This document shows, one piece after another, positions 9,291-20,268 of a DNA stretch of 37,609 nucleotides. Under the pieces are notes generated by a model, which made no database searches, was not told where the DNA came from, and saw only the letters and a list, made by a program, of their open reading frames with translations. The stretch spans positions 1-37,609 of the forward strand of contig CAJFCJ010000110.1 in NCBI GenBank assembly GCA_904063045.1, given 5' to 3'. How positions within the stretch are numbered: the first letter of the stretch is position 1; every line of letters begins with the position of its first letter. The DNA comes from Dimorphilus gyrociliatus (taxonomy: Eukaryota; Annelida; Polychaeta; Dinophilidae). A program made the translations under genes and the position numbers.

Positions 9291-9533
9291 TCATTTTCAA
9301 TTCAGAAAGAGAAATTTCAATAGAATTCTCAAGTATGGGAAGATTGTCAACAAATGCATTCAACAAAAGGAATGTAGTTCTTATCCTAGACATCTTACAA
9401 AGCAAAGAAAGTCTTCTTTCCCATCATTCTTCAGAGACATTGGTAAAAAATAATTATCGCATTGTACAGAGTTGTAATTAAAGATATTGCCACAATAGAC
9501 TATAGCAATAAAAAAATAAATGCTTTTCAAAAG

Positions 9534-11638
9534 ACAAACTATGTGATATGCAAATGAACTGTGGAACTGGAAAAGATGAAAACTACAGTTTCTGCAATAA
9601 ATTTCACACATCGGAAAACCTGGAATGTTACAAATTTGAACGCCAAACACTTTTAACAAAAGTTCATTTTCCATTTTTGAGTTTAAGGTCATGCAAGAGA
9701 AAATCTTGTCCAACGGGACAGTATCTGTGTAAACAAGCTGGATATTGTATCTCAATTAAGCAAGTTTGTGACGGAATTGTTCATTGCACTAACAACGATG
9801 ACGAAGCAAACTGCGGAATGACTCCATATTTTCAATTGTTTCTTTATCGTTTCCCAATTCGTTCATTGTTGATTTTCCAATTTCAAAAATATTTCCAAGC
9901 GTTGTTCATCTTTCAGTCATCAATTTTGAATTTTTGAACATGTCATCAATTTTGGAGAGGGAACTAAGAATTTATTTTTATATTATATTTTTTGTTTATT
10001 TGTTTTATTATTTCTTTTTAGTCATGTAATTTTCAATACGACAAAGTAGATATATACATTAGTAGGTTTATAAAACATAGGTCTTTTGAACCAATAAATT
10101 TTAAGATAAAGGAAATCTTTGGTTGTATATCTGTGCAATAAAAACAAGTGGGACACAATATTCTGTAGATTTTAAACTGTAATTACTGAAATTCTATTCA
10201 GAAAGTCATAAGGAATATAACATTTTCTGTGGATCAAAATGCTTACCAGTTATATACAGATGCGACCATTTCCATCACTGTAAAGATTCATTAGATGAAA
10301 ACCAATGCTTTTATCCCTATTCAAAAGAGAAAATTTCAGGGTATTCAATAATTTAAAAAACCAAACAAATACACTTATTCCCTTTCATAATGTTTGCACT
10401 CTTTTTTCTTTTTCAGAAAACAAACTACTTTAACTTTTCAAAACATTTTCTAGGATTATCTAGTCTAAAAATACTTAAATTGGCAAATTTGAACTTGAAA
10501 TCTATTGATCGAAAAACGTTCAAACCTCTAAAATTCTTGTTGGAACTGCATTTCAACAATATGGAATTTCCGTTGAGAAATAAGTTCAAAATATCTGGGT
10601 ATCTGGAAAACATTGAGAAAATCTTTAGCAAATTACACAATGATTTGCTGCGTTTTCGTGACTGAGAATAGGAATATTGAATTCTGTGAACCGAACGAAA
10701 TTCATATTTCTCCTTGTTATAACTTATTAGTTAAGAAATCTTATAGATATATTCTATTTGCCATTTGCCAATATTTTTAAATCTTCTCATTCTGATCTTT
10801 GAAGTGAATTCCTTGTTTAGACCTTCGCAAATTATTTCAATTCTTCTTTCTTTGGCAAATATTCTAGCATTGCTCGCCATCTTCACAATTCCATTCATTG
10901 ATCAAAAATACGATCAGATCTACTATAAATACGACGATACCAGGAGAGGAAGTCATTTGTGTATGACTTTTAATGCAATTATGAATTTTACTGTTCTTTT
11001 TACAAAAGACATTTAAAATCAAGTCTAAAGTGATGTTTTAAAATGGAAAGATACAAGTTAACAAGTTAATTGTTAAGATCTGCCTTTATTGAATGGCTTG
11101 GTTTAGGCTTGACCCTTTTTGTCAGTTTAATGGTCAACTGTGTGACTAACAAACCACTAAGAGCATGCATGTGTAATGTAAGATCTTTAAGTTAGGGGAA
11201 GAAAGAAACTTCAGAAACAGCTATCTTTAGTAACTTCTCCAGAAAAAAAGTCAATTCCCTTATAGATTTCTCGAGACGTGACTATAATTGTCACGTTTTC
11301 TGCATTATCGTTTTTTACTTAGTCAACAGTTTTTCAACTTGTTTCCATAAGATATCCAAATGTTTTTTAATAGCTTAATTCATTTTCCTAAATATAGAAC
11401 AATACGCAAGATTCTCTGTTTCTATCTTGTTGTCTTTTACATAATCTGTACAATTCCATTAGTCCTACAGGCTGCAGGAGTGTTCAAATCTAAAGGGTCA
11501 GCAGTCTATCATACTATCTATTTAAATAATATTATCAATTTCATAATTTACTTTTCAAGACCAAAGACATTTAGATTATCTTGTAAAGCACTTTTCAATA
11601 ATTTATCACTAGCAAAAATCAATATCTCTACTCAATAA
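9534..11638 (+). pseudogene. LDLa-LRR-GPCR (relaxin-receptor/GRL101-like), probably decayed
   Basis: Successive pieces appear in the correct order. The LDLa part comprises a partial module after an AG at 9533 (LCDMQMNCGTGKDENYSFC), a complete one at about 9689-9825 (CPTGQYLC, CISIKQVCDG, DDEANC) and a third in an exon at 10202-10340 bounded by AG and GT (FCGSKCLP, RCDHFHHC, DSLDENQC). An LRR exon follows from 10417 (FLGLSSLKILKLANLNLKSI). Then comes a Cys-flanked LRR cap (FCEPNEIHISPC, about 10675-10710), TM1-TM3 (about 10730-11016, with SLANILALLAIF and SHLC), a TM5-like stretch (about 11270-11320) and TM6-TM7 (11375-11600, ending NNIINFIIYF). The cap, TM1 and TM2 are in different frames with stops between, so the copy is probably a pseudogene. 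It is the divergent counterpart of the relic at 6430-7465. Confidence 0.68.
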
Positions 11639-11865
11639 CAAGTGAAGAAATTGGAAAAAAAAGGTAGATAGCGTTAATGTTAAGTGTAAATATACAACTG
11701 GTATTTTTTTGAAAAAATTTAAAATTATCTCTCTTGTCTGCTAAACTTCTAGATAAAATCATTATCAGCAGAGGATAATCCCAGCTTCTGAACTGTTAAT
11801 TGTTTTTGAACTTTCAAGATAAAATTTATAGTAAACATTAATTCTGATAAAGATATGAAATAATC
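11639..11865. other. Intergenic stretch upstream of the C1q-like gene
   Basis: No gene or repeat seen; AT-rich, probably the upstream control region of the gene starting at 11914. Confidence 0.5.
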
Positions 11866-11872
11866 TATAAAA
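11866..11872 (+). promoter_or_regulatory. TATA box of the 11914 gene
   Basis: TATAAAA lies 42 bases upstream of the start codon at 11914, which leaves a very short 5' untranslated region. Confidence 0.5.
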
Positions 11873-11913
11873 TCAAAAACTTCTCTCACAAAAAGTTTCA
11901 TAGTAGAGAAAAG

Positions 11914-14217
11914 ATGGGAAAAATGAAAGTTTTAGCAATAATTCTATTGCGTAAGTATTTTAGATTTTTATATTTTTTAAATTAAGTAGAAATATCATAG
12001 GCACAGACATGAATGACATGAATGTATGGTAGTATGAATGTACGCATATATGAATGACGCAGGATCTGTCACAGCTCATATTTTGTACTCTATAATTCCT
12101 GGTTTATGGCTCACCGTCCGTAATTCAAGCCTCGCAGCTTTTAACGGCCACTCGCGTTGTGTATATCTATGAGCAGTGAGAGGCCGACACTGAACACTTT
12201 ATATATAAAGCCTATATGTATACTGGACATATATATATATATTTCTTTATTTACAGTATCATCTTTAGTTCAATTGAACTTTTCAAATTTTGTTTGTCCT
12301 GTCAATGTTGATCGAAATCCAATTGATGGAGTATATCGAGATCCACAAATGTGTCAAGTTTACTATCATTGTGTTAATGGTACGTCACATTCTCAGCAAT
12401 GTCCTCTTGGACTTTTCTTCAAAGTGCACATTCAATCATGCGATTATAGTATGTGTGTTGAACGTGATGTTGCCGACTGTCCAGCAGAGCAGTTATCAGT
12501 AATTACTGAAAGTGACATTTTAGCTAAAGAATGTTCAACTGATGTTGATGATGAAAATAGATTCGATAAATCATGTTATGTGAAAAATTCAGACTGTGAA
12601 CGTCAAAATGGGACATTTCCTAATAAAAATGATTGCAGACAATATTACCATTGTTATAAAGGAGTTGCATGGCCTCAACAATGCCCAAATGGCTACTACT
12701 TTAGTCCAAATCTCAATATTCGCGATTGTTCAACAAAGGTATGCGTTACAAGTGCAGAATCTACCTGTCCAGTTCCAGGAGGATGGACGGAATGGTCAGC
12801 TTGGGGTCCCTGTTATCCTACTTGTGAGGATGGTTTACAAGCCCGAACAAGGAATTGCACAAATCCTCCACCATCTAACGGGGGAAATGACTGTCCCGGA
12901 AATTCCATTGAAATAGGTGTATGCTTTGGTGATGTATGTCCTTTAACGCATAATCCTGCATTTATGGTGTCTTTACAAAGAACTGGTAGACTATCAGCAG
13001 GAAGGGTTGCATGGCAAAGAATAAATGTTGAGACCAATAATTTATTTGATACAGTGAATAATGCTTTGAACATTAGTGAAAGTGGCTTTTATTATCTGAC
13101 ACTTACTGCAACATCATTTCTATTAAATAATCAAGCGTTTTTTGTGAAACTCAGAAATACTGGCCTAACAACAGGCTTAAGTCAGCAAGTTAGCCTAGAA
13201 GAAACTTTTTGTAGATCTGGAATATTTCTTCTAAATCGTTTACATAAACCTTTCATTGAGGTGTCTTCAGAAACTGGAGCTGTTGGCAGTGTACTTGGTT
13301 CTGAAACATCTTGGTCTGGGTTTCTATATAATTCGGAAAATGTGTTTTTTGCTGGAACGCAGGGAAATTTTTTCACAGAGAACAGCCTAATCCCTCTTCC
13401 CATGATTGGAGCTCTGAAGGGTGCCGTTCTAAACAGTGCTAAAACTGAAGTAATGGTATCAGCAGAGGGATGGTATTTCATAAATTTCGGAAGTGGCTTT
13501 CACAATGAATTAGCTTGTATCGTAAGATTAACAGTAAATGATAACTCGGCAACTAATGAAACAGTTGTAGCCAAACTTGGAACTGAGAAAGATCACTCTC
13601 AAGCCTCAAGAGGTATCATTGTTCATTTAAAAGAAAATGATAAAGTATCATTGAAGTTGGTTAAAGGATATGCAAGATCAACAAGTTCTGGGTAAGAGAG
13701 AGAGAGAGAGAGAGAGAATATTAAAATATTATTTTATATTAAAACTCTTAATTCTCTTAACTTCATCTTTCTTATTTATCCTTACAGTGTCAACACATAC
13801 ATATCAGGATTCAAATTAAATGCAACCGAAAAAAGTCCAGCTTTCTACGCGTACAGGACAACTGAATTACTTACAACTACACTGGTAAAAATTGGATATG
13901 ATAAAGTTATTGTTGATACAAATTCTTGTTGGAATTCTCAAAACAATACATACAATGTTAAACTTTCTGGATTGTATCACATTGAAGTTTCGGTTGGAAC
14001 TTGGATAGGATCGCAATCAATAGTATTTGTTATGGTAAACGATGAACGTAAATTGATTATGCAGAGGATAAAAATGCAGAGACACCATGAAATTATGAGT
14101 AGAAGTGGATTGTTAAAATTGGACAATGGTGATAAAATATCAATACAAACAGGTCACAATGTGTACAATGACATTTTTAAGTTGACGTCAATAACTCTAT
14201 TTTTTGTTTCTGAATGA
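11914..14217 (+). CDS. Secreted chitin-binding/TSP1/C1q-like protein (paralog 1)
   Basis: Three exons join in frame: 11914-11950, 12257-13691 and 13788-14217 (633 residues), each junction GT-AG. Exon 1 and the start of exon 2 encode a signal peptide (MKVLAIILL core). Then come two chitin-binding type 2 (peritrophin-A) modules (about residues 24-90 and 130-185, with YYHCVNG and YYHCYKG and PQQCPNGYYF), one TSP type 1 module (about 190-242, WTEWSAWGPC, GGNDCPG), and three C1q/TNF-like beta-sandwich units (about 250-380, 395-500, 510-633) recognised by their SGFYYL, EGWYFIN and SGLYHI strands. The likely role is an extracellular protein of a chitinous matrix or a secreted lectin-like recognition factor; that is inference. 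It is related across its whole length to the gene at 27665. The 97-bp second intron, which begins with a GA repeat, has no counterpart in that paralog. Confidence 0.9.
11951..12256 (+). other. First intron with simple repeats and a GC-richer patch
   Basis: This intron is bounded by GTAAGT and TTTACAG. It holds ATGAATG-type short repeats (about 12007-12056), a patch at about 12060-12185 that is clearly richer in G+C than its surroundings, and an AT microsatellite near 12228-12243. At 306 bp it is several times longer than the other introns in the window. Confidence 0.6.
13695..13718 (+). repeat. (AG)n microsatellite
   Basis: About 12 AG units start 3 bases after the 5' splice site of intron 2 of the C1q-like gene. 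Confidence 0.9.
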
Positions 14218-14480
14218 TTAAAAGAATTTACTTTTGATTTGATTGTATCAGTTATTTTCTTACTTAGAAAAATTCTACTTGAAGACTGCTAGTCAGTTCA
14301 AAATAATTCTAACTACCAATCAGTTGCTGTCTTCTTCCTAACCATATTTCAATCCAAAATCTAGTCTTGGAATTTCTGTCAACGCCTTTTTCGTTCAATC
14401 AATCAATTAGTTATGTTTACTTTGGCAGTTGTATCTTGAATAGACACTACTTTACTACATACTTAAATAAAATTGCTTAC
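14218..14480. other. 3' flank of the C1q-like gene
   Basis: No gene seen. Contains the 3' untranslated region of the gene ending at 14217, without a clear AATAAA close to the stop. Confidence 0.4.
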
Positions 14481-14636
14481 CAGATCATCAGCGTCTTTTT
14501 CAGTTTCTTCTTCTGTTTCTCCTTTAAAGGTAGCCTTATTCTTGGGATTCCCCTCTATTGTAATTCCTTGCAAATCTCGAGCTGATTCATCCTCCACCTT
14601 ACAGATTTTTGATTTACTCAACAACAGAATGGGTAT
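14481..14636 (-). CDS. Possible orphan exon, very acidic
   Basis: On the minus strand a frame runs about 50 codons to a strong 5' splice site (CTG|GTAAGC at 14481/14480). It encodes a charged sequence (KGETEEETEKDADDL). No partner exon could be identified on either side and no family is recognised. It may be a real exon of an unseen gene or a relic. Confidence 0.3.
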
Positions 14637-14699
14637 TTATTGTTTTTTTTTATCTTAAAAGGCCTATTTATCACACACTAGAAAATTTTACAATTCATA

Positions 14700-15430
14700 T
14701 GAACACTATTTTACTGCTAGCCTGGATGTTCATTAGATATTTGTAGTTGATTTGTTAGTTTCTCTCCATTAACTTTGATATATGAATTGAAACTGCTCAA
14801 TCGTTTTATAGATATTGTCATATCAACGTAATATGTTCCTCTAATTGGAGCTTCAAATGTACAGTACAAATGATTCCAAGCTCAGTATGTATTGTCTATT
14901 ATTTCGGTGATAAATTCCATATTTTGGTATGAATCTAGGGAGCAAAACTCTTTAAAATCCATTGATAAATACAGATACGGTCTATTTGGATCGAGTGAAA
15001 ATGCTGTAAAATAGGTTTGAAGACCTGAATCTGAAAATAGACCATCACTGGGTCTATTATTTAACAATGAAACTGTGCTTGTTGTCTTTACTCACAGACT
15101 AAAGACAGCTTCTTGTCAATTGGTCGATAGTATTACTGTATGCATTACTTCTTACTAAACTGCAGTATGCAAGAGAATTTCTTGGTCTAATATAGATCTT
15201 TTAGCTGGTATACCAACTCCAAAATTTATAAAGTAGATGCCTGGTCATTCTATTTTAAAAGAGCTAAAGAGTTTCTTTTATTGATATCAACTGACGTCCA
15301 ATTTATTACTCCAGTACTTAAAGTTTCAGACTGGTTTATAGACACCAAAAATGCTGGTTCACCGTGAATTTCGCAAGGTTTCAGATGACAAACTCTTTCT
15401 GAGTTTTGTCAAATGTTCTATAGAATATCT
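14700..15430 (-). pseudogene. Decayed third member of the chitin-binding/TSP1/C1q-like family
   Basis: Reading the minus strand from about 15430, one finds the end of a TSP1 module (RVCHLKPC), then the start of the first C1q-like unit (EPAFLVSI, GVINWTSVDIN) matching PAFMVSL and [10 protein letters not shown] of the two intact paralogs, and a stop about 14 codons later. After a deletion and frame change comes a second-unit strand (PGIYFINFGVGIP). A further frame change leads to the third unit (YFTAFSLDPN, then WNHLYCTFEAPIRGTYYVDM near 14885-14820). Stops, shifts and deletions make it a pseudogene. It converges tail to tail with the intact gene at 11914-14217, indicating an inverted local duplication. 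Confidence 0.72.
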
Positions 15431-15504
15431 TACTAGAATTAAAATGTTGTTGTTTTAATAATGTAAACTGTTTCTGTCTGAAAAGAAAGGATAAGCTTAC
15501 TCTT

Positions 15505-16000
15505 TGTACTTTCCTGCTGAGGTTGTAGGTAAGTACTGGTCCAAATAGAACCGAACCAGGAGTAAGCCACTTAAAAGAGAGATGTAGAATTGATGAAGGA
15601 TGAATATAGAACCAAACCGTAAGAATAATATAACTGTATTCTAAAGTAATACTAGACCTGTTCGGGTAACCTACACAAAGTTGTTGTTGTTTACATCACT
15701 ATTGCATAATATGATAACCCTTGACCCTGTTTGTTGTGAACAATCCTTATCTGGGGTTAGACCCTTGTTGCTGATAAGGAATTGTATAAAAGCAGGGCAT
15801 AGGCAGTAACAGGCATTCAGTCCTGAATCAACTCCCTTAGTGAACAGGTCTAGTATTACTTTAGAATACAGTTATATTATTCTTACAGTTTGGTTCTATA
15901 TTCATCCTTCATCAATTCTACATCTCTCTTCTAAGTGGCTTACTCCTGGTTCGGTTCTATTTGGACCAGTACTTACCCATAACCTTAGCAGGAAAGTACA
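15505..16000. mobile_element. Palindromic LTR-like element with 159-bp inverted arms
   Basis: The left arm (15505-15663) and right arm (15842-16000) are reverse complements with about five differences in 159 bases, and the outer ends are TGTAC and GTACA. The 178-bp centre holds a TATA box (TATAAAAG, about 15784) followed by CAGTCCTGAATC, so the centre plus right arm reads as U3-R-U5 of an LTR. The left arm is then an inverted copy of R-U5. The sequence GGTTCTATTTGGACCAGTAC is shared with the reversed LTR family 2 copy at 19591, so this is a related family. No primer-binding site follows and no matching target duplication is seen. Confidence 0.8.
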
Positions 16001-16229
16001 CAATGTATATTTAATTTTTAGAAAGAACACAGACAAAAAAGTATAGTAATTTTTTGAAATATTATTTATACTAGCATAAACAGAAAAGGAATTGATTTTT
16101 CTCCAGAGTATTACTTTTTCTATGAAATTCTGTGAAATATGTAGTGGAGAATGGAGCCACTGGAAAACATTTCCAGTTGGCATATTTGAAAGCAAAATTT
16201 CAAAAAAATGCTCAGGAGTAAATTAGCTA

Positions 16230-16365
16230 TTGATTTGTAGTTAGGTGGGTTCCATCTAAGGGATAGAGGTAATCAAAAAGGTTATGCAGAGACCAGGGCT
16301 GGATTTGGGTTAGGCTAAAGCCATAATATTGGGGATGTTTTCTGTTCCATTCATTGAAAATGTAT
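16230..16365 (+). repeat. Dispersed repeat with TTTTCTGT core, copy A
   Basis: The stretch containing CCATCTAAGG, GGTTAGGCTAAAGCC and TTTTCTGTTCCAT resembles 34975-35115 (same strand) and 23715-23875 (reverse strand). It has no coding potential. It may be a SINE-like or non-autonomous element. Confidence 0.5.
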
Positions 16366-16524
16366 CCATAGAAAAGAAATGAAAGGAATAAAAGAATATG
16401 AAATTCTTGTAAAAGTATATTTTACTCAGTTAGAAAATTGTAAACCCAATACAAAAGAACTTGTAATATATTCATGAAATGTTCTATTTCTGAACATATT
16501 TCACAGAATTTACTAATAAACAAA

Positions 16525-16725
16525 GAATATGTATTGAGTAAATGAGTTTCTAGTTCTAAACATGTAAGTTTAAACAACCAGTTAATGGTTAAAGAACTGA
16601 ACTGACAAGCTGAGGAAATGCATTTCCTTTTATACATTTTCCAAAGCTTGGGTTCAAGTGGTCAAAGGATTACAAAGTTGAAATCTGACAGTCTCATAAT
16701 TCTCATGTAACAAAAATATGAAAGA
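16525..16725 (-). mobile_element. LTR family 2 fragment
   Basis: About 200 bases match, in reverse orientation, the middle of the LTR at 7467-8233 (about 7840-8045), including the TATA region and GGAAATGCATTTCC. Both LTR ends are missing. Confidence 0.8.
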
Positions 16726-16864
16726 CATTTTAGGACAAAGAAAAGTTGTAAATATGATCATGTTTTTATTGTTTTCCTCTTCTAAACAATAGTTGAATTT
16801 TGAAGGTTGGAGAGTTGCATAAGATGTAACAATTTTAGTAATAAATTGTAATATTAATGCTAGG

Positions 16865-17065
16865 TTGGAAATAGCAAATATTCTTTATATAATTTAATAG
16901 GTTTTATTCCTGTGTAATGTGTATGCACTGCCCTACTCGAAACTAGGTCACTACTGCTTATCTTTATCAGTGCTATCTGCATAGTACAATACTGGTTCAA
17001 TACTACTTCTCTATTGTAGAATATAGCTGATGAATGTATGTGTACAGACAGGCTTTTTATATAGA
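16865..17065 (-). mobile_element. Possible further LTR relic
   Basis: On the minus strand a TATA-like CTATATAAAAAGCC is followed by GAACCAGTATTGTACTAT, resembling the U5 region of LTR family 1 (GAACCAGTATTGTTATAA). No ends can be defined. Similarity is short and the call is weak. Confidence 0.3.
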
Positions 17066-17414
17066 GCACCTAAACTATTAACCCTGAACCTTTCAAATTC
17101 TCACAATTCAAAGGACTATTTATAAAAACCAGTTACCAGTCAGCCTATTTCTATTTCGAAATTTATTATTCTTTAATACTGTGGATTGAACTAAAATCAT
17201 ATAATACAACCCATTTAATAGACTATTTTTAGCAGATAAAACCAGTTTTTTGGGTGTACAACGCTGAAATATTTGTAGACACCTCTATTTGTTAATCTGA
17301 ACTTGAGGTAGATTATAAAACTTTCTATATCTAATGTTTGTAATAAAATAAAGCATATTTGTAATTGTTATCTTTTATCATGTTTTTTTGCAGTAAATTG
17401 TCATAAAACCTAAG
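17066..17414. other. Upstream region of the methyltransferase gene
   Basis: No gene seen. A pyrimidine-rich tract ending TTTTTTTGCAG about 20 bases before the start codon looks like a 3' splice site, so an untranslated first exon may lie in this stretch. Confidence 0.4.
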
Positions 17415-18360
17415 ATGGATGAATTAGACCTTAAAAAGGCTATGCAATTCTTAATAAGTCCAAAAAATTCTGTTCAAGAAGTTTCAAGTTTTTATGAATC
17501 ATGTGCTGGTATTTATGAAAATGTAAGTAATATTAAATGTAGAAATGTTATATTTTGTATTTATTTTGCTGTCCATATCAATTACTTTAACAAATATAAA
17601 ATCTTTTATTCCAGTTGACAGAAACCCTGTTCTTTCCTGTTGAAGTTTGTGTACAGACAGCCATTAAATATAATAGTGACAGGAACTGTGTTATAGTTGA
17701 TGCTTGTTCTGGAACAGGTCGAGTTGGCAGAGAGGTAAATTATTGATCTGTAATAATGTAATAATACAGTGTACAATATTTTATTTACTTTAATTATTGT
17801 ATCTTTTTGAAGTTGCTTAACCAAAATTATAAGAATGTTGATGCTATTGAACCTTCAAAAAGTATGATTGAAAATGGATTTAAAGGCTATAGAAATATCT
17901 TTCAAAAATTTATAACAGAAGAGCCCATCAATGAAATTAAAGCCAGTTTAGAAATTTTATTTGATCTCTTTTAAGAAAAATGACTTTTAATAATTTTTTT
18001 TCTTTAGACACCTATGATCTATGTACAATGCTTGGAGGACTGGCTTATGGTCATTTTCCACCTAATGGGTTTGATGAGATTGTAAGGATCGTTAAAAAAG
18101 GTTAATCTAACAATATTCAATATTGTTTATATAAGGGTAGATTTAAAAAAAATACATATTGCTTTTTTGATGAAGGTGGTTTTGCTGTGATAGCAAATAC
18201 TTATTTTTACCTAGAAAATTCACCTGAATATTGGGATGGAATTCAAGAAAAGTTGAAACAATTGGCAAAGGATGGTTTTATTGAAGAAAAAGAGCGTCAA
18301 ATTATAGATTACTTGGATGATGATAAACAAGTATTGCTACTTGTATTTAAAGTTATTTAA
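17415..18360 (+). CDS. METTL27: METTL27-like SAM-dependent methyltransferase
   Basis: Five exons join in frame: 17415-17522, 17615-17734, 17813-17945, 18008-18100 and 18176-18360 (212 residues), all with GT-AG introns of 92, 78, 62 and 75 bp. Class I methyltransferase motifs are in order: motif I VDACSGTGRVGRE (about residue 61), an acidic post-I residue in DAIEPS, a YDLCTMLGGLAYG motif and VKKGGFAVIANT. The N-terminal FYESCAGIYEN and the spacing match METTL27 (WBSCR27), whose substrate is not established; human METTL27 is slightly longer, near 245 residues. It is presumably cytosolic because no signal or membrane segment is seen. No stop or frameshift was found, so it appears intact and stands alone among mobile-element debris. 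Confidence 0.85.
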
Positions 18361-19590
18361 AAGATACAGTTGATACTGATACTGTTTGTAGACATAAAGA
18401 GAACATCAGTATCAATTTATAATTCATCTAACAATTAAAATGCACAGTTTCTTAGAATTATACAATGTTTAAATGATGAAAGGGAAAAAAGGAATGGAAA
18501 ATTAATGCAATAGATAAAACCTCATTGGCACTATAAATCCAAAAGAATAATATCTAGATGACTGATAATCTTTAAAACTTTAATATCCTAACAAATATTT
18601 TATTGGTTTAATTATTAAAATAAAATATATTCAGTTGTATTGTACAAGTTTTTTTTATATTTGATGCTTATACTATACTAATATATACCACTTATCTATG
18701 TACAGGCTTAGGAAAGGTTTGCAAAAGGTTTGTTTTTGATTAAATCAAAAAAGAGAAACAGAATTCTCACACATCAAGAGTCCCAAATGATTTTGGGAGC
18801 GGTCAAAGAAAAAATACACCAAAATCAACATTTAAAACAATATTCAAAAGAAAAATTTTTTTCTGAAATTTTTTATGATTTCCTACCCACTCAACCTACC
18901 ATGGTTTCGTCACTCTCTCTGTATTTTGAAATCTGGGACTCTTCAGGGTCTATTATAATTAACATACAAATTGTTAGAGGTTTGAGAATTTTACTGAAAA
19001 AAATTCTCTTCAGATATAAAATGTTTTATTTATTGATAGAGATTCTTATGTGTTAGTGTATAAAATAATTTTACCTTTTGGAAGTAGAAAAGTAAAAAAA
19101 GTATCATTTTAACACAATTGAAAGTTCTAAAAATGGTTCCACCTTTAATTGATTTCATTCATCCTGAGTAATTAGGTCAGATAAATTTAGATGGTCAGTT
19201 TTTTTTGTAAGATGTAACAATTTTGGTAACATTCAATTTAACCATTGAAAGTGATAAATTGGAACTGGTCCAAAAGTCAACAATAGTTGAAGTTTAACCT
19301 TTTGATACTCTTTAGCTGGTGGCTAAATAAATGTTCTTAAGTGTTTTGGAAGTAGAAAAGTAAGGCTAAATAAATGTTCTTAAGTGATTAAATTAAGACT
19401 AATATAGATCTATAGTTAATGCTAAATTCGTTGCATTTGTTTGCAAGAATTTTATATGCCCATGTGCATACCTGCATCACCTCATATATGTATAATAGAA
19501 TTGTACATGTTAGAATGGAAGAAATCTATATTTGTTAAATCTTTTTCTAACATTCATTTAGTTGATACCAGAAAGTTTGCTTTTGGTTAA
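18361..19590. other. Gene-poor stretch with small duplications
   Basis: A 108-codon frame at 18730-19056 matches nothing I recognise and is not supported by splice sites. GGCTAAATAAATGTTCTTAA occurs twice (19319 and 19363), and TTTTGGAAGTAGAAAAGTAA also twice (about 19076 and 19342), the result of small local duplications. The 5' part of the MULE-type gene could lie here but cannot be read. Confidence 0.4.
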
Positions 19591-20220
19591 TGTACTGCCT
19601 TGTACTGTAATTGTAGGAATCTTGAGTTCGTTACGATTGAATTCGTCCTCACCAATCATTTACCAATAAACCAAAGTACTGGTCCAAATAGAACCTTTCA
19701 AGTTCATCCCACAGGTAGTCTCAACAAACTCAATTCCAGCAAAAATTAATCAATGAACTGCCAGTATTTCGTGCAAAGAGTATGTATTGAGTATAATGAG
19801 TTTTAGTTCTAAACAAGCAAGTTCAAACAACAAGCTAACAATTAAAACTGAACTGACGAACTGAGGAAATGCATTTCCTTTTATACATTTACCAAAGCTT
19901 GGGTTCACTTGGTCAAAAGATTATGAAGTTGAAATGTAACAGTCTCACAATGCACACATAACAAAGACATGAAAAACTATTGCATCACTTCTGGCTGATA
20001 TGTGTCACTGCAAAAGCAAGCCTGCCTCTTTGGCATCTGTTTTTGAATAAGATGTAACAAGCTTGACATGCATTTTTTCTATATTGTTTGTTCCATTGTT
20101 AATTCTATAATGCAACATCTGTTTTGGTCAAAGAATATGTTTCCTATGAAATAAAAGCCTTTCTAAAGTTCTATAATATCTAAGTCTAATTATTATTATG
20201 TTGATGTTTCTAAGTGCACA
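19591..20220 (-). mobile_element. LTR family 2, reversed solo copy
   Basis: A 630-bp copy, reading on the minus strand from TGTGCACTTAGA (20220) to GGCAGTACA (19591), matches 7467-8233 along its length. No primer-binding site or gag follows. The flanking four bases (TTAA and TTCA) agree at three of four positions, consistent with an old target duplication. It ends 48 bases before the first recognisable MULE-type exon and may sit in its upstream intron. Confidence 0.82.
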
Positions 20221-20268
20221 TTCAATATGATATTCACTTTTAATTAAACTCTTTATAAATAAAAACAG

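Noticed and set aside
12290-13481. Several overlapping frames on both strands inside the C1q-like gene
   Set aside because: Alternate-frame shadows of exon 2, which has full domain support.
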